The notes under the pieces: model-generated
Told to the model about the DNA's origin: nothing
Databases searched by the model: none
Seen by the model: only the letters and a program-made list of their open reading frames with translations
Source: Marivivens sp.
GTDB taxonomy: Bacteria > Pseudomonadota > Alphaproteobacteria > Rhodobacterales > Rhodobacteraceae
DNA length: 45,392 nt
Direction of reading: 5' to 3'
Assembly (NCBI GenBank): GCA_030827165.1
Contig: JAURFB010000011.1
Span: 1 to 45,392 of the forward strand
Translations under genes and position numbers: made by a program
Part shown: piece by piece, positions 8,673 to 16,025 of the stretch
Position numbering within the stretch: the first letter of the stretch is position 1
Layout: each line of letters opens with the position of its first letter

Positions 8673-8747
8673 GGGCGGTTAGCTCAGCGGTAGAGCACTA
8701 CGTTGACATCGTAGTGGCCACTGGTTCGATCCCAGTACCGCCCACCA
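8673..8747 (+). tRNA. tRNA-Val (anticodon GAC)
   Basis: The 75-base cloverleaf has acceptor stem GGGCGGT pairing with ACCGCCC, D-arm GCTC...GAGC, anticodon stem CTACG/CGTAG around loop TTGACAT (anticodon GAC at 8705-8707), T-arm CTGG-TTCGATC-CCAG and an encoded CCA end. It reads GUC/GUU valine codons. There is no integrase or direct repeat of its 3' end nearby, so nothing suggests use as an attachment site. rpmJ follows 75 bases later and may be co-transcribed. Confidence 0.97.
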
Positions 8748-8822
8748 TGAATTCACCGGGTCGCAAGGCCTGAACCGAAACCCAAGGCGCAATCGCCGCG
8801 CCGCGACATTGGAGAGATGGAT

Positions 8823-8948
8823 ATGAAAGTCCGTAACTCGCTCCGCTCGCTCAAGCAGCGCCACCGCGATTGCCGCATCGTGCGCCGCAAGGGCCGCGTC
8901 TACGTCATCAACAAGACGCAGCGCCGGTTCAAAGCCCGTCAGGGCTAA
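8823..8948 (+). CDS. rpmJ: 50S ribosomal protein L36 (bL36, 41-residue type)
   Basis: The translation starts [20 protein letters not shown] and ends [12 protein letters not shown], 41 residues, very basic. This is the longer bL36 form usual in alphaproteobacteria; it retains C17 but not the full four-ligand zinc site of the short form. An in-frame ATG two codons upstream is rejected because GGAGA ends right beside it, whereas it sits 7 bases from the ATG at 8823. A strong terminator follows, so the gene is a short unit, perhaps transcribed with tRNA-Val. Confidence 0.95.
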   Translation: MKVRNSLRSLKQRHRDCRIVRRKGRVYVINKTQRRFKARQG

Positions 8949-8980
8949 GCAGCACCGGCCCCCAAAAGGCCGAAGGTTTC

Positions 8981-9013
8981 AAACCCCGCCCGAAACGGCG
9001 GGGTTTATCTTTT
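8981..9013 (+). terminator. intrinsic terminator after rpmJ
   Basis: AAACCCCGCC (8981-8990), loop CGAAAC, GGCGGGGTTT (8997-9006), then ATCTTTTTC. A 10-bp perfect stem and T run make this one of the clearest terminators in the window. Confidence 0.88.
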
Positions 9014-9110
9014 TCATCGAACATTTCCGGATGTTTCCGGTTTCGGCTCTGGCCATGCCGCTGGCCGAGGGCTTAGTCTTCCTGCCAATCGCACTTTCGG
9101 AGGACGCAAC

Positions 9111-10325
9111 ATGGCAGCCAACACGATTCGGGCCGCAGCGACGCTGGCGCTCTTGCTTGGCTCTGCGACCGCGCTGGCGGCTCAGGACTACTGCGGCGGA
9201 CTCGGGGCGGAGGGTATCTGGATCGGTGGCGCCGAGGCGTCATCAGACCTTTCGGGCGCTGCGATGTTTCAAGAGCAAATGGCCCTCGTGCTGGACGGGG
9301 GCGAATATGCGGCCCTCTTCACCCTGTCGTCCCCTACCGATCTTCGCATCGAAGCCGCCGGCCGCGGCGGCACTGATCCGGTGATGGACCTTTTCGACCA
9401 GACCGGAACGCTCGTCGCCACCGACGACGATTCGGGCGGAAATGGTGCCGCTCGCATCGAGGCCCTTTTGGAGCCCGGCCTCTATTGTGCCGTCGTCCGC
9501 TCCTATGCCAACGCACCCATGACCGCCTTTGTCCGTGTCGGCCGGATCGAGCATGAACCGCTCACCGAAGGCCTGAGCGGCGAGGATATCTCGATCGACG
9601 ACAGCGTCCGCCCCTGCGACGCGGAGACCTACGCCGAAGCGCTTATGTTCGACGTGCCCGGCATCGCCTCGGCGTCCGAGGCCCCCTATTGGCAGTTCGA
9701 GCTTCCAGAGGGAGGCCCGATCACCATCACCGCCGAGAACGAGACCGCCGACCCCCTGATCACGCTCTTTGATTCCGATGGCAACTGGATTGCCGAGAAC
9801 GACGACGCCGTCGGCCTTAATTCGCGGCTCGATCTTGCCGAAGCTCTGCCACCAGGAACTTATTGCGTCGCGGTTCAGGCGCTTTCGGATACGACCGCGC
9901 CGATCACGCTCGAGATCGGCGCCTATGACGCCGAAGGCGCGATGCGCGTCCAGTTCGATTCAGGCAACATCGCCCCGCCCCTTGATGGCAGCTATCCGGT
10001 GATTGACGCCGGCTCGGTCCGCACGCGCCTGCGGCAGGACGCCATGATCGACAACTCGACCACATGGTTCAGTTTCGATGTTCCGGAATATGGCCTTGTC
10101 GTCGTCGAAGCGATCGCAGCCATGGAAGGCGGCGATCCTCATCTCGTCCTCTTTGATGACCTTGGTCGCAAGATCACCGAAAACGACGACATCGGAAGTG
10201 GTCTCGATTCAATGGTTGCCGCACGGCTCAATCGCGGAACATATCTGTTCGGCGTGAAAGATATCGCGAGCTCGGCGCCGGTTCCGGTCCGTCTGGTGCT
10301 TGAGCGGTTCGTTCCCGCCGAATAG
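9111..10325 (+). CDS. exported protein with three PPC-like beta-sandwich repeats
   Basis: The 404-residue protein has a signal peptide (MAANTIRAAATLALLLGSATALA, cleavage near residue 24). It is followed by three repeats of about 110 residues resembling bacterial pre-peptidase C-terminal (PPC) domains. Each repeat carries the pattern DPxxxLFDxxGxxxxxxDD...LxPGxYxxxV: DPVMDLFDQTGTLVATDDD, DPLITLFDSDGNWIAENDD and DPHLVLFDDLGRKITENDD. PPC domains normally accompany secreted proteases, but here no catalytic domain is attached. It is acidic and contains a few cysteines that could form disulphides (C28, the YC pairs). The ATG at 9111 follows GGAGGA. It converges with the caspase-like gene, three bases between stops. 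Function unknown; periplasmic or secreted binding is inferred. Confidence 0.82.
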   Translation: MAANTIRAAATLALLLGSATALAAQDYCGGLGAEGIWIGGAEASSDLSGAAMFQEQMALVLDGGEYAALFTLSSPTDLRIEAAGRGGTDPVMDLFDQTGTLVATDDDSGGNGAARIEALLEPGLYCAVVRSYANAPMTAFVRVGRIEHEPLTEGLSGEDISIDDSVRPCDAETYAEALMFDVPGIASASEAPYWQFELPEGGPITITAENETADPLITLFDSDGNWIAENDDAVGLNSRLDLAEALPPGTYCVAVQALSDTTAPITLEIGAYDAEGAMRVQFDSGNIAPPLDGSYPVIDAGSVRTRLRQDAMIDNSTTWFSFDVPEYGLVVVEAIAAMEGGDPHLVLFDDLGRKITENDDIGSGLDSMVAARLNRGTYLFGVKDIASSAPVPVRLVLERFVPAE

Positions 10326-10328
10326 GCG

Positions 10329-11882
10329 CTAACGATTGATCGTGATGCCGGTGTCCGCGAGGATTCGGATCAGCGTCGCCTCGTTGAGGTAGCCCGTCAC
10401 GGTCAGATCGCGCGAGGCCTGATAGCGGCGGAGCGCGCGGCGGGTGTTGTCGTCGAATCGCCCGTCAACCACGCCCGGATCAAACCCCAACGTGCTGAGC
10501 CGCGCTTCGATGAGGCGTGACGTGATGGGATTGAGCTTGAGCCGCTGCTCGGCCTCGGCCGCCGCCGCGATCGACGATGCATCCGCCTGAGACCGCGTAA
10601 GCTCGGTTATCTTGGCCTGAGCATCGCTTGCAAAAGCGCCATTGGGATAGAGGGTCAAATAGTTCTGATAGGACGCGATCGTGTTGATCGCTCGGGCCGC
10701 GTCCCAAGAGGCGCGTTCTTCGACCGAGGCATTCTGGCACTTGGCAAGGGCAATTTCTTCGAGAGCAGCCTGAGCCTGTTCGGAATGAATTCCATCAGGA
10801 TAGCGGCTGAGATAGGCGCGCAGGCCGACCTCGGTCCCGCGACCGCCGGTTTCTTCCCAATAGGCCTCGTCAAGGCGGGCCTGCTCGGCCCGCTTGCGCT
10901 CGGCTTCGGCCTCAAGCTCGGCGGCGCGGACGCTCGCCTGAGCGTCAAGGCGCTGGATCTGCTCGGCCGTCAGGTAGGTTGTCTGCGCATAGCCGTTGAC
11001 CTGCTGCCAGTTGGCGATGGCCCGGCGGGTGCCTTGCCCAAAGATCCCATCGATGCCTCGGGTGTTGTAATCGAGGATCGTGAGGTCGCGCTGGATCTCG
11101 CGGCGGGCATCGAGGGTCAGGCCAAGGCTGTCTTCGACCGACTTGGGATCGGACGCGCCAGGCTGCGGTGCAGGAGCGGTGGGCGCCGGCACGAGCGCGG
11201 GCGCTGGCTGGGCAGCGGCGCGTTCCGCATCGCCTTCGCTGATCCGCCACGATAGAGGCGCAAAGCCCGACAGGCTTACCGAAGATTCCGCTCGGGCGGC
11301 GGCGGCGATGTCGGCGCCCGGCTCGGTCAGGAAATCCTCGGCAAAATCGGCAAGATCACGCGGCTCGCCGCGGATCACCATGATACCTTGGGGAATCTCG
11401 ACAGTGCCGATCCCCTCAGAAAGCCATGGATCAAGGCTCTCCTCCTGGTCAAGACTGCCGATCATCAAGACTGCCTTGCCCGGAGTAGACGAAAGGAGAA
11501 GCAGAAGGCTCTCAAGCGACACGGCCGTGCTACCCAAAGAGAAAAGTCCGGGATTGCGGGCGTCTGCTGTCAAAAGCCAGCTGCGGGCGCCATCGGTCAC
11601 GAAATGACCTGTCAAGATCACGACCAGAGAATCGGACCCTGCGGCTGCATTCTAGAAATCGGCGAGGGCCTTTGCCGTATTCTCGGCCTCGCCATCGCCC
11701 AGCGCAAAGACCTGAAAGCCCAGATCAACGAGCCCCTCGCCTATTTCAAGCACATCGTCGCCGCGGCTCACACGATCGAGCCGGTCATAGCGCTCGTTGC
11801 CGAGGATCAGCGCGGCACCATCCGCCAGACCAGCCCCCGCCGAAAGAAAGCTAAGAGCCGTGGTAAGAAGCAGTTGGCGCAT
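10329..11882 (-). pseudogene. caspase-like (C14-type) / peptidoglycan-binding protein interrupted by in-frame TAG
   Basis: The ATG at 11882 (AGGA upstream) starts a signal peptide (MRQLLLTTALSFLSAGAGLADG) and the first strands of a caspase-like fold (AALILGNERYDRLDRV). At codon 77 a TAG (11654-11652) stops it after TAKALADF. The same frame continues without shift: NAAAGSDSLVVILTGHFV, then linker, then two peptidoglycan_binding_1-type modules (LGLTLDARREIQ..., GIDGIFGQGTRRAIANWQ at about 210-255; LIEARLSTLGFDPG...VDGRFDDNTRRALRRYQ near the C-terminus) separated by an Ala/Glu-rich helical repeat region. H93 (TGH) matches the catalytic His position, but the expected DxC nucleophile site reads LMIGSLDQEE, with no cysteine. 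Uninterrupted it would be 517 residues. Either a recent nonsense mutation, a sequencing error, or re-initiation at a GTG (11621). Confidence 0.75.
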
Positions 11883-11968
11883 TGATCCATTCCTGTCCTG
11901 TGCCCGAAGGGCAATCTGTCTCAGTCTCGCATGGTTCGTGCGATATTCAATAACAGGACGCAGCAAGG

Positions 11969-12008
11969 GGACGAATGCGTTGTCATTTGCCGATCTTCGT
12001 CCTAGGTC
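11969..12008 (+). promoter_or_regulatory. inverted repeat overlapping a weak promoter before the histidine-phosphatase gene
   Basis: GGACGAA (11969-11975) and TTCGTCC (11996-12002) form a perfect 7-bp dyad with a 20-base centre. TTGTCA (11980-11985), 17 bases, TAGGTC (12003-12008) could be the promoter; its spacer overlaps the right arm. This could be an operator or a coincidental hairpin. Confidence 0.3.
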
Positions 12009-12032
12009 AAAGGCGCGAGCAAGGAGCATCCG

Positions 12033-12677
12033 ATGGGAACCATAACCCTCGTCCGGCACGGGCAAGCCAATTCTGCAGCCAAGACCGAGGCGGACTATGA
12101 CCGGCTGTCGCCGCTAGGCCATCAGCAGGCGGCGTGGCTGGGTGATTGGATGACGCAGCGCGGAGAGGCGTTTGATCTTGTCCTGAGCGGCAGCCTGCGG
12201 CGCCATGTCGAAACCGCCGAAGGCATGGGCCACAGGGCGCCCGAAATCGACACGCGGCTCAACGAGCTCGACTATTTCAATCTCGGCAAGGCCCTTGAAG
12301 ACAACCACGGCATTCCGATGCCGGATGGCGATGGCTTTGCCCAGCATATGCCGCAGGTCATGGAGGCCTGGCACCGCGCCGAAATCATGGGCAACGAGAC
12401 CTTCGCCGATTTCGAGAAGCGCGTGGTCGGCGTTTTGCAGGAGGCCGTCCAGCCTGGGCGCAACATCCTGTGCATCACCTCAGGCGGCGTGATCTCGATG
12501 ATGGTTCGGCACCTGCTCGATCTTGATCCCCGCCGGATGGCCCATGTCGCCCTGCCGATCTACAACACCTCGCTGCACCGCGTTCACGTCAGTCCGGTCG
12601 GGCCGATCCTTGCCGGCTTCAACGCGATCCCGCATCTGGAAGATCACGACAGGCGCACAGCGCGCACGCATTTCTAG
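12033..12677 (+). CDS. histidine-phosphatase superfamily protein (phosphoglycerate-mutase fold)
   Basis: The 214-residue protein begins GTITLVRHGQAN, the RHG motif with the phospho-accepting H9 and R8. SGSLRRHVETAEG supplies the second phosphate-binding arginine (about 56-57) and NELDYF an acidic residue (E78). The usual second histidine of the family (…HGG…) is replaced: ILCITSGGVISMMV has S150 where H is expected. Substrate unknown; family members act on sugar phosphates, nucleotides or proteins. The ATG at 12033 follows AGGAG. The gene ends 9 bases before the saccharopine dehydrogenase gene, so the two probably form an operon. Confidence 0.87.
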   Translation: MGTITLVRHGQANSAAKTEADYDRLSPLGHQQAAWLGDWMTQRGEAFDLVLSGSLRRHVETAEGMGHRAPEIDTRLNELDYFNLGKALEDNHGIPMPDGDGFAQHMPQVMEAWHRAEIMGNETFADFEKRVVGVLQEAVQPGRNILCITSGGVISMMVRHLLDLDPRRMAHVALPIYNTSLHRVHVSPVGPILAGFNAIPHLEDHDRRTARTHF

Positions 12678-12686
12678 GAGACCGAC

Positions 12687-13727
12687 ATGACGCATATCTG
12701 GGTCCGCGCTGAAGAACGCCCTCATGAGGAGCGGTGTGGCATAACCCCAGAGGGCGTCGCGCAGCTCATTGCCGCTGGCTTCGAGGTGACGGTCGAGGAA
12801 AGCCGCCAGCGGGCCATTCCGATCAGCGGCTATCGCGAGGCAGGGGCCAAAGTTGCGGCGGAAGGCCGTTGGCGCGAGGCACCGCTGGACGCGATCATCT
12901 TTGGTCTCAAAGAGCTTCCCGACGATGGCACGCCCCTTCCACACCGCCACATCATGTTCGGCCACGCCTACAAGGGGCAACCGGCCGGCAAGATCTTGCT
13001 TGAACGGTTCCGGGCTGGTGGCGGGTCTCTTTACGACCTCGAATACCTGACCGACGAAAGCGGCCGGCGCGTCGCGGCCTTCGGCTATTGGGCGGGCTTT
13101 GCGGGCGCGGCTGTGGCTGCTCTTTGCTGGGCGGCGCAGGCCAAGGGCGGGATCGCCGGGCCTGTCTCGACCTTCCCGACCTCGGATGCACTGGTTGCCC
13201 ATGTCGCCAAAGAGATCGGCGATGGCAAGCCGAAGGTCTTGATCATCGGCGCTCTTGGCCGCGTAGGCGCTGGGGCGGCGAATCTGTGTGAACAGATCGG
13301 CCTGCCGGTCACCAAATGGGATATTGCCGAGACGAAAAGCGGGGGGCCGTTCCCCGAGGTGCTGGCCCACGGGATCTTTCTCAACTGCATCCTCGCGCGC
13401 CCCGGCACTCCTGTTTTCGTGCCGAGATCGGCGCTCACCGCGCCGCGCGATCTTCGGGTGATCGGTGATATCGCCTGCGACTCCGATAGCGATTTCTCGC
13501 CCATCAAGGTCTATGATAGGGTGACGAATTGGGAAAGACCGGCCCTGCGCGTCAGTGGCGATCCGGTGCTTGACGTGACAGCGATCGACAACCTGCCGTC
13601 GCTTCTTCCAAAGGAAAGCTCAGAGGATTTTGCCGCGCAGCTTTTGCCGCAACTTCTGGCTCTTGATTCCATCAACGCCGGCATCTGGGGCCGCGCGCAG
13701 GCAATCTTTGACGATCACCTGCGGTAG
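12687..13727 (+). CDS. saccharopine dehydrogenase (NAD+, L-lysine-forming) family
   Basis: The 346-residue protein has the alanine dehydrogenase/PNT-type N-terminal fold of LYS1-type saccharopine dehydrogenases. Visible features are IWVRAEERPHEERCGITPEGV (substrate pocket with R and K/E residues), LKELPDDGTPLPHRHIMFGHAYKGQ, and the Rossmann motif KVLIIGALGRVGAGAA at about 186-201; the C-terminal IACDSDSDFSPIKVYDRVT is also family-like. It would interconvert saccharopine and lysine plus 2-oxoglutarate. In bacteria the pathway usually runs in the degradative direction, and no lysine-ketoglutarate reductase is beside it. It sits 9 bases after the phosphatase-fold gene, and its 3' end overlaps the convergent DUF3775 gene by 13 bases. 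Confidence 0.87.
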   Translation: MTHIWVRAEERPHEERCGITPEGVAQLIAAGFEVTVEESRQRAIPISGYREAGAKVAAEGRWREAPLDAIIFGLKELPDDGTPLPHRHIMFGHAYKGQPAGKILLERFRAGGGSLYDLEYLTDESGRRVAAFGYWAGFAGAAVAALCWAAQAKGGIAGPVSTFPTSDALVAHVAKEIGDGKPKVLIIGALGRVGAGAANLCEQIGLPVTKWDIAETKSGGPFPEVLAHGIFLNCILARPGTPVFVPRSALTAPRDLRVIGDIACDSDSDFSPIKVYDRVTNWERPALRVSGDPVLDVTAIDNLPSLLPKESSEDFAAQLLPQLLALDSINAGIWGRAQAIFDDHLR

Positions 13728-14038
13728 AGCTCGTCTTCCTCGTCCGAGCTGTCGATGCCAAGCGCCTCGAGACCGGCCTCGAGGTGATCGGGAAGATGCG
13801 GCGAGCCCTTGAGGTATTCGGCGGTTGGCGTCGTGGCTTCGTTGAGCGCGGTCTCGATCGCTTCGGGAAGCTCTTCGGGCTCATAGATTCCGCGTCCGAT
13901 CCAGAAGATCGCGACCAGACAGGCCTGCTCTTCAATGTTCAGGCGCGCGATGAAAGCGTCGAATTCGGCCTCGGCGCGGTCCAGTTCGCGGGCGAGGATG
14001 ATGACCTCGGCAACCTTGTCAGCAGTGATATCCAGCAT
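13715..14038 (-). CDS. DUF3775 family protein
   Basis: This is a small acidic protein of 107 residues, all-helical in appearance, with MLDITADKVAEVIILARELD at the N-terminus and IGRGIYEPEELPEAIETA in the middle, matching the DUF3775 family as I remember it. It has no signal peptide, membrane segment or cofactor motif. The ATG at 14038 has GAGG at -10. Function unknown. It is convergent with the saccharopine dehydrogenase gene (13-base overlap) and divergent from rpoE. Confidence 0.82.
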   Translation of the reverse strand: MLDITADKVAEVIILARELDRAEAEFDAFIARLNIEEQACLVAIFWIGRGIYEPEELPEAIETALNEATTPTAEYLKGSPHLPDHLEAGLEALGIDSSDEEDELYRR

Positions 14039-14191
14039 GGCGACCTCTAACGACCCTCGTCATTCCCTGATCTTTACAGCCTCCGGCGCCCCGCACCTTG
14101 ACACAGCGCAAAAACCGGACGCCCCTTTGCCCAGTCTGGCAGGATTCACGCCAAACACGAACCAAAATATCCGTGCATCCCCGTTGCGGAT

Positions 14192-14220
14192 TGATCCAAG
14201 GCGTTCCGACCCGCGTATGA
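14192..14220 (+). promoter_or_regulatory. RpoE-type autoregulatory promoter of rpoE-chrR
   Basis: TGATCC (14192-14197), 16 bases, CGTA (14214-14217, reading CGTATGA). TGATCC is the established -35 element of Rhodobacter RpoE promoters, including its own. The leader of about 100 bases to the rpoE start contains a hairpin GGCGGC-tttt-GCCGCC at 14267-14282. Confidence 0.75.
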
Positions 14221-14330
14221 GGATCATGAACGTTCAAACCCGACACTCTGGCAAACTTGATGCAACGGCGGCTTTTGCCGCCTATAGTGCCAATCATGTT
14301 GTTAACGGACCAATGCCGGAGAGTATTCGG

Positions 14331-14882
14331 GTGACAGAAATAGACGCTACGTCAGGGCCGGCTTGGGCTCTGGAAATTGCGGCCATAAGAGACAAGCAAG
14401 ACCAAGCCGCATTCAGACGTCTGTTCCTGCATTTCGCCCCGCGCATCAAAGGGTTTCTCATCAAGTCGGGGAGCCCGGCGGACATTGCCGAAGACTGCGC
14501 GCAAGAGGTGATGGCGACCGTCTGGCGCAAGGCGGCGCAGTTTGACCCCAGCCGGGCCAGCGCCTCGACCTGGATATTCACAATCGCGCGGAACAAGCGC
14601 ATCGACGTCGTCCGTCGCGAGCGCCGGCCCGAACCCGAAGACCTGCCCTGGGGGCCCGAGGCCGAGACCGATCAGGAAGACGCCCTCGTGCTCGAGCAGG
14701 AAACCGAAAGGCTGAGCAAGGCCATTTCCGCGCTCCCCGAAAAGCAGCGACGCCTGATCCAGCGCGCCTTTTACGGCGATCTCAGCCACCGCGAGCTTGC
14801 CGAGGAAACCGGCCTTCCGCTCGGCACTATCAAATCCCGTATCCGTCTGGCGCTTGATCGCTTGCGCCACGAAATGAAGTAA
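14331..14882 (+). CDS. rpoE: RpoE, ECF (group 11) sigma factor for singlet-oxygen stress
   Basis: The 183-residue ECF sigma factor has region 2 at about residues 28-100 (DQAAFRRLFLHFAPRIKGFL, QEVMATVWRKAAQFDP, STWIFTIARNKRIDVVRR). Region 4 is at about 125-180, with the helix-turn-helix LSHRELAEETGLPLGTIKSR. Followed 5 bases later by chrR, this is the RpoE-ChrR system that responds to singlet oxygen in Rhodobacter. The frame is open far upstream, but GTG at 14331 (VTEIDATSGPAW) has GGAGAG 7 bases before it and gives the family length; ATG at 14313 is a weaker alternative. An RpoE-type promoter at 14192 indicates autoregulation. Confidence 0.94.
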   Translation: MTEIDATSGPAWALEIAAIRDKQDQAAFRRLFLHFAPRIKGFLIKSGSPADIAEDCAQEVMATVWRKAAQFDPSRASASTWIFTIARNKRIDVVRRERRPEPEDLPWGPEAETDQEDALVLEQETERLSKAISALPEKQRRLIQRAFYGDLSHRELAEETGLPLGTIKSRIRLALDRLRHEMK

Positions 14883-14887
14883 CCGCC

Positions 14888-15538
14888 ATGAACCAGATCA
14901 ATCATCACCTGACCGACTCTCTCCTGATGGCCTATTCGGCTGGCTCGCTTACCGAAGCGTTCAGCCTTGTCGTGGCCACCCATATATCGATGTGCGATGA
15001 CTGCCGCGCGCGGGCGGCCGCCTTTGATACCGTGGGCGGGCAGATCCTCGACGACGACGCCACAGAGGCCATGTCTGAGTCTGCACTTGAAGCCACGCTT
15101 CGTCTTATCGGCGGCGCTGCACCAGAGCCAAGGACACCAACTACCCGGAGAGTCGCGTCGACCTTTCCCTTGCCGCTGCAAGACTATGTGGGCGGCGATG
15201 TCGAGGCTGTGCGCTGGAAGCGCCTTGGCGGCGGCGTGCGGCAGATGATCCTGCCAACGTCGGACACTGCGAGCGTGCGCCTTCTTTATATTCCCGGCGG
15301 CGCGGCGGTTCCCGATCACGGCCATCGCGGAACCGAGCTTACCCTCGTTTTGCAGGGGGCGTTCCGCGACGAAACCGACAGGTTCGGCGTGGGCGATATC
15401 GAGGTGGCAACCGAGGATCTTCAACACAAACCTGTTGCCGAGCCGGGCGTCGCCTGCATCTGCCTTGCCACGACCGATGCGCCGCTGAAGTTCAACAGCT
15501 TGATCCCGCGGATGCTTCAGCCGCTCTTCAAGATCTAG
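14888..15538 (+). CDS. chrR: ChrR, zinc-binding anti-sigma factor for RpoE
   Basis: The 216-residue protein has two zinc modules. The N-terminal anti-sigma domain carries H7, H32, C36 and C39 (HISMCDDC), the same spacing as the zinc ligands of Rhodobacter ChrR. The C-terminal cupin-like domain has H144, H146 and E150 (PDHGHRGTE) plus H180, matching its second zinc site, which is needed for release of RpoE by singlet oxygen. It is cytoplasmic with no membrane segment, unlike many anti-sigma factors. The gene starts 5 bases after rpoE stops and overlaps the convergent hutD-like gene by 11 bases at its 3' end. Confidence 0.95.
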   Translation: MNQINHHLTDSLLMAYSAGSLTEAFSLVVATHISMCDDCRARAAAFDTVGGQILDDDATEAMSESALEATLRLIGGAAPEPRTPTTRRVASTFPLPLQDYVGGDVEAVRWKRLGGGVRQMILPTSDTASVRLLYIPGGAAVPDHGHRGTELTLVLQGAFRDETDRFGVGDIEVATEDLQHKPVAEPGVACICLATTDAPLKFNSLIPRMLQPLFKI

Positions 15539-16025
15539 GCAGCCAAACGGCGAGGGCCGGCACGTCACCGACCTGATTTTCCTCGTCGGTCAGGACCAGC
15601 CGCGAATGCTCGGGCCAGTAGATCGCCAAAAGCGCACCATCCGGTTTGATCGCTTGGGTTTCTCGGATCACCTCGACGCGCGGGCGCGGCAGGGCGCGAT
15701 CCGACATGACGTTGAAATCGTCCGAAGGGGCGCTGACCCCCGAGGCGCTCACCGGCACAACGCCGGGAAAGGCCACCGGCACGAACGGGCGCGCCTTGAG
15801 GGAAATGTCCCCGCCGGAAAGATCAAAGCCGGGGCCGGTCAGAACCGTCAGGTTGCGCTCGATTGCGGGAAAGTTCGAGAATGGCCCGTTTTCGACCACA
15901 CTCGCGCGCGAAAGGCGCCAGAGCATCCGGCCATCCCGATCCTCTCGCGCAAGTTCGGTCGTCACTCCCTTGCCGTTGGCCCAGGGCATCCGCCGGAAAT
16001 CTTCCTGCCCCAGGATGCGCCTCAT
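15528..16025 (-). CDS. HutD/Ves family cupin protein
   Basis: The 165-residue bicupin-like protein opens with FRRMPWANGKGVTTELAR and has the family's WRLSRASVVENGPFSNFP and FDVMSDR-type segment (DDFNVMSDR). HutD proteins are thought to set an upper limit on histidine-utilisation gene expression, but none of hutU, hutH or hutI is near. Context instead ties it to mutL and rmuC: its ATG overlaps the rmuC stop (ATGA), so it is translated from the same message. Function in this setting is unknown. Its 3' end overlaps chrR by 11 bases. Confidence 0.85.
   Translation of the reverse strand: MRRILGQEDFRRMPWANGKGVTTELAREDRDGRMLWRLSRASVVENGPFSNFPAIERNLTVLTGPGFDLSGGDISLKARPFVPVAFPGVVPVSASGVSAPSDDFNVMSDRALPRPRVEVIRETQAIKPDGALLAIYWPEHSRLVLTDEENQVGDVPALAVWLPRS

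Noticed and set aside
8673-8747. tRNA-Val as an integration site for a mobile element
   Set aside because: No integrase, no duplicated tRNA 3' end and no shift in gene content around it were seen.
8981-9006. Short direct or inverted repeats as a CRISPR or repetitive element
   Set aside because: The repeat is a single terminator stem; there are no regularly spaced repeats anywhere in the window.
11881-11905. Third RpoE-type site (TGATCC at 11884) before the phosphatase-fold gene
   Set aside because: The -35-like hexamer is present, but 16 bases later the sequence is CGAA rather than CGTA, and it lies too far from the gene.
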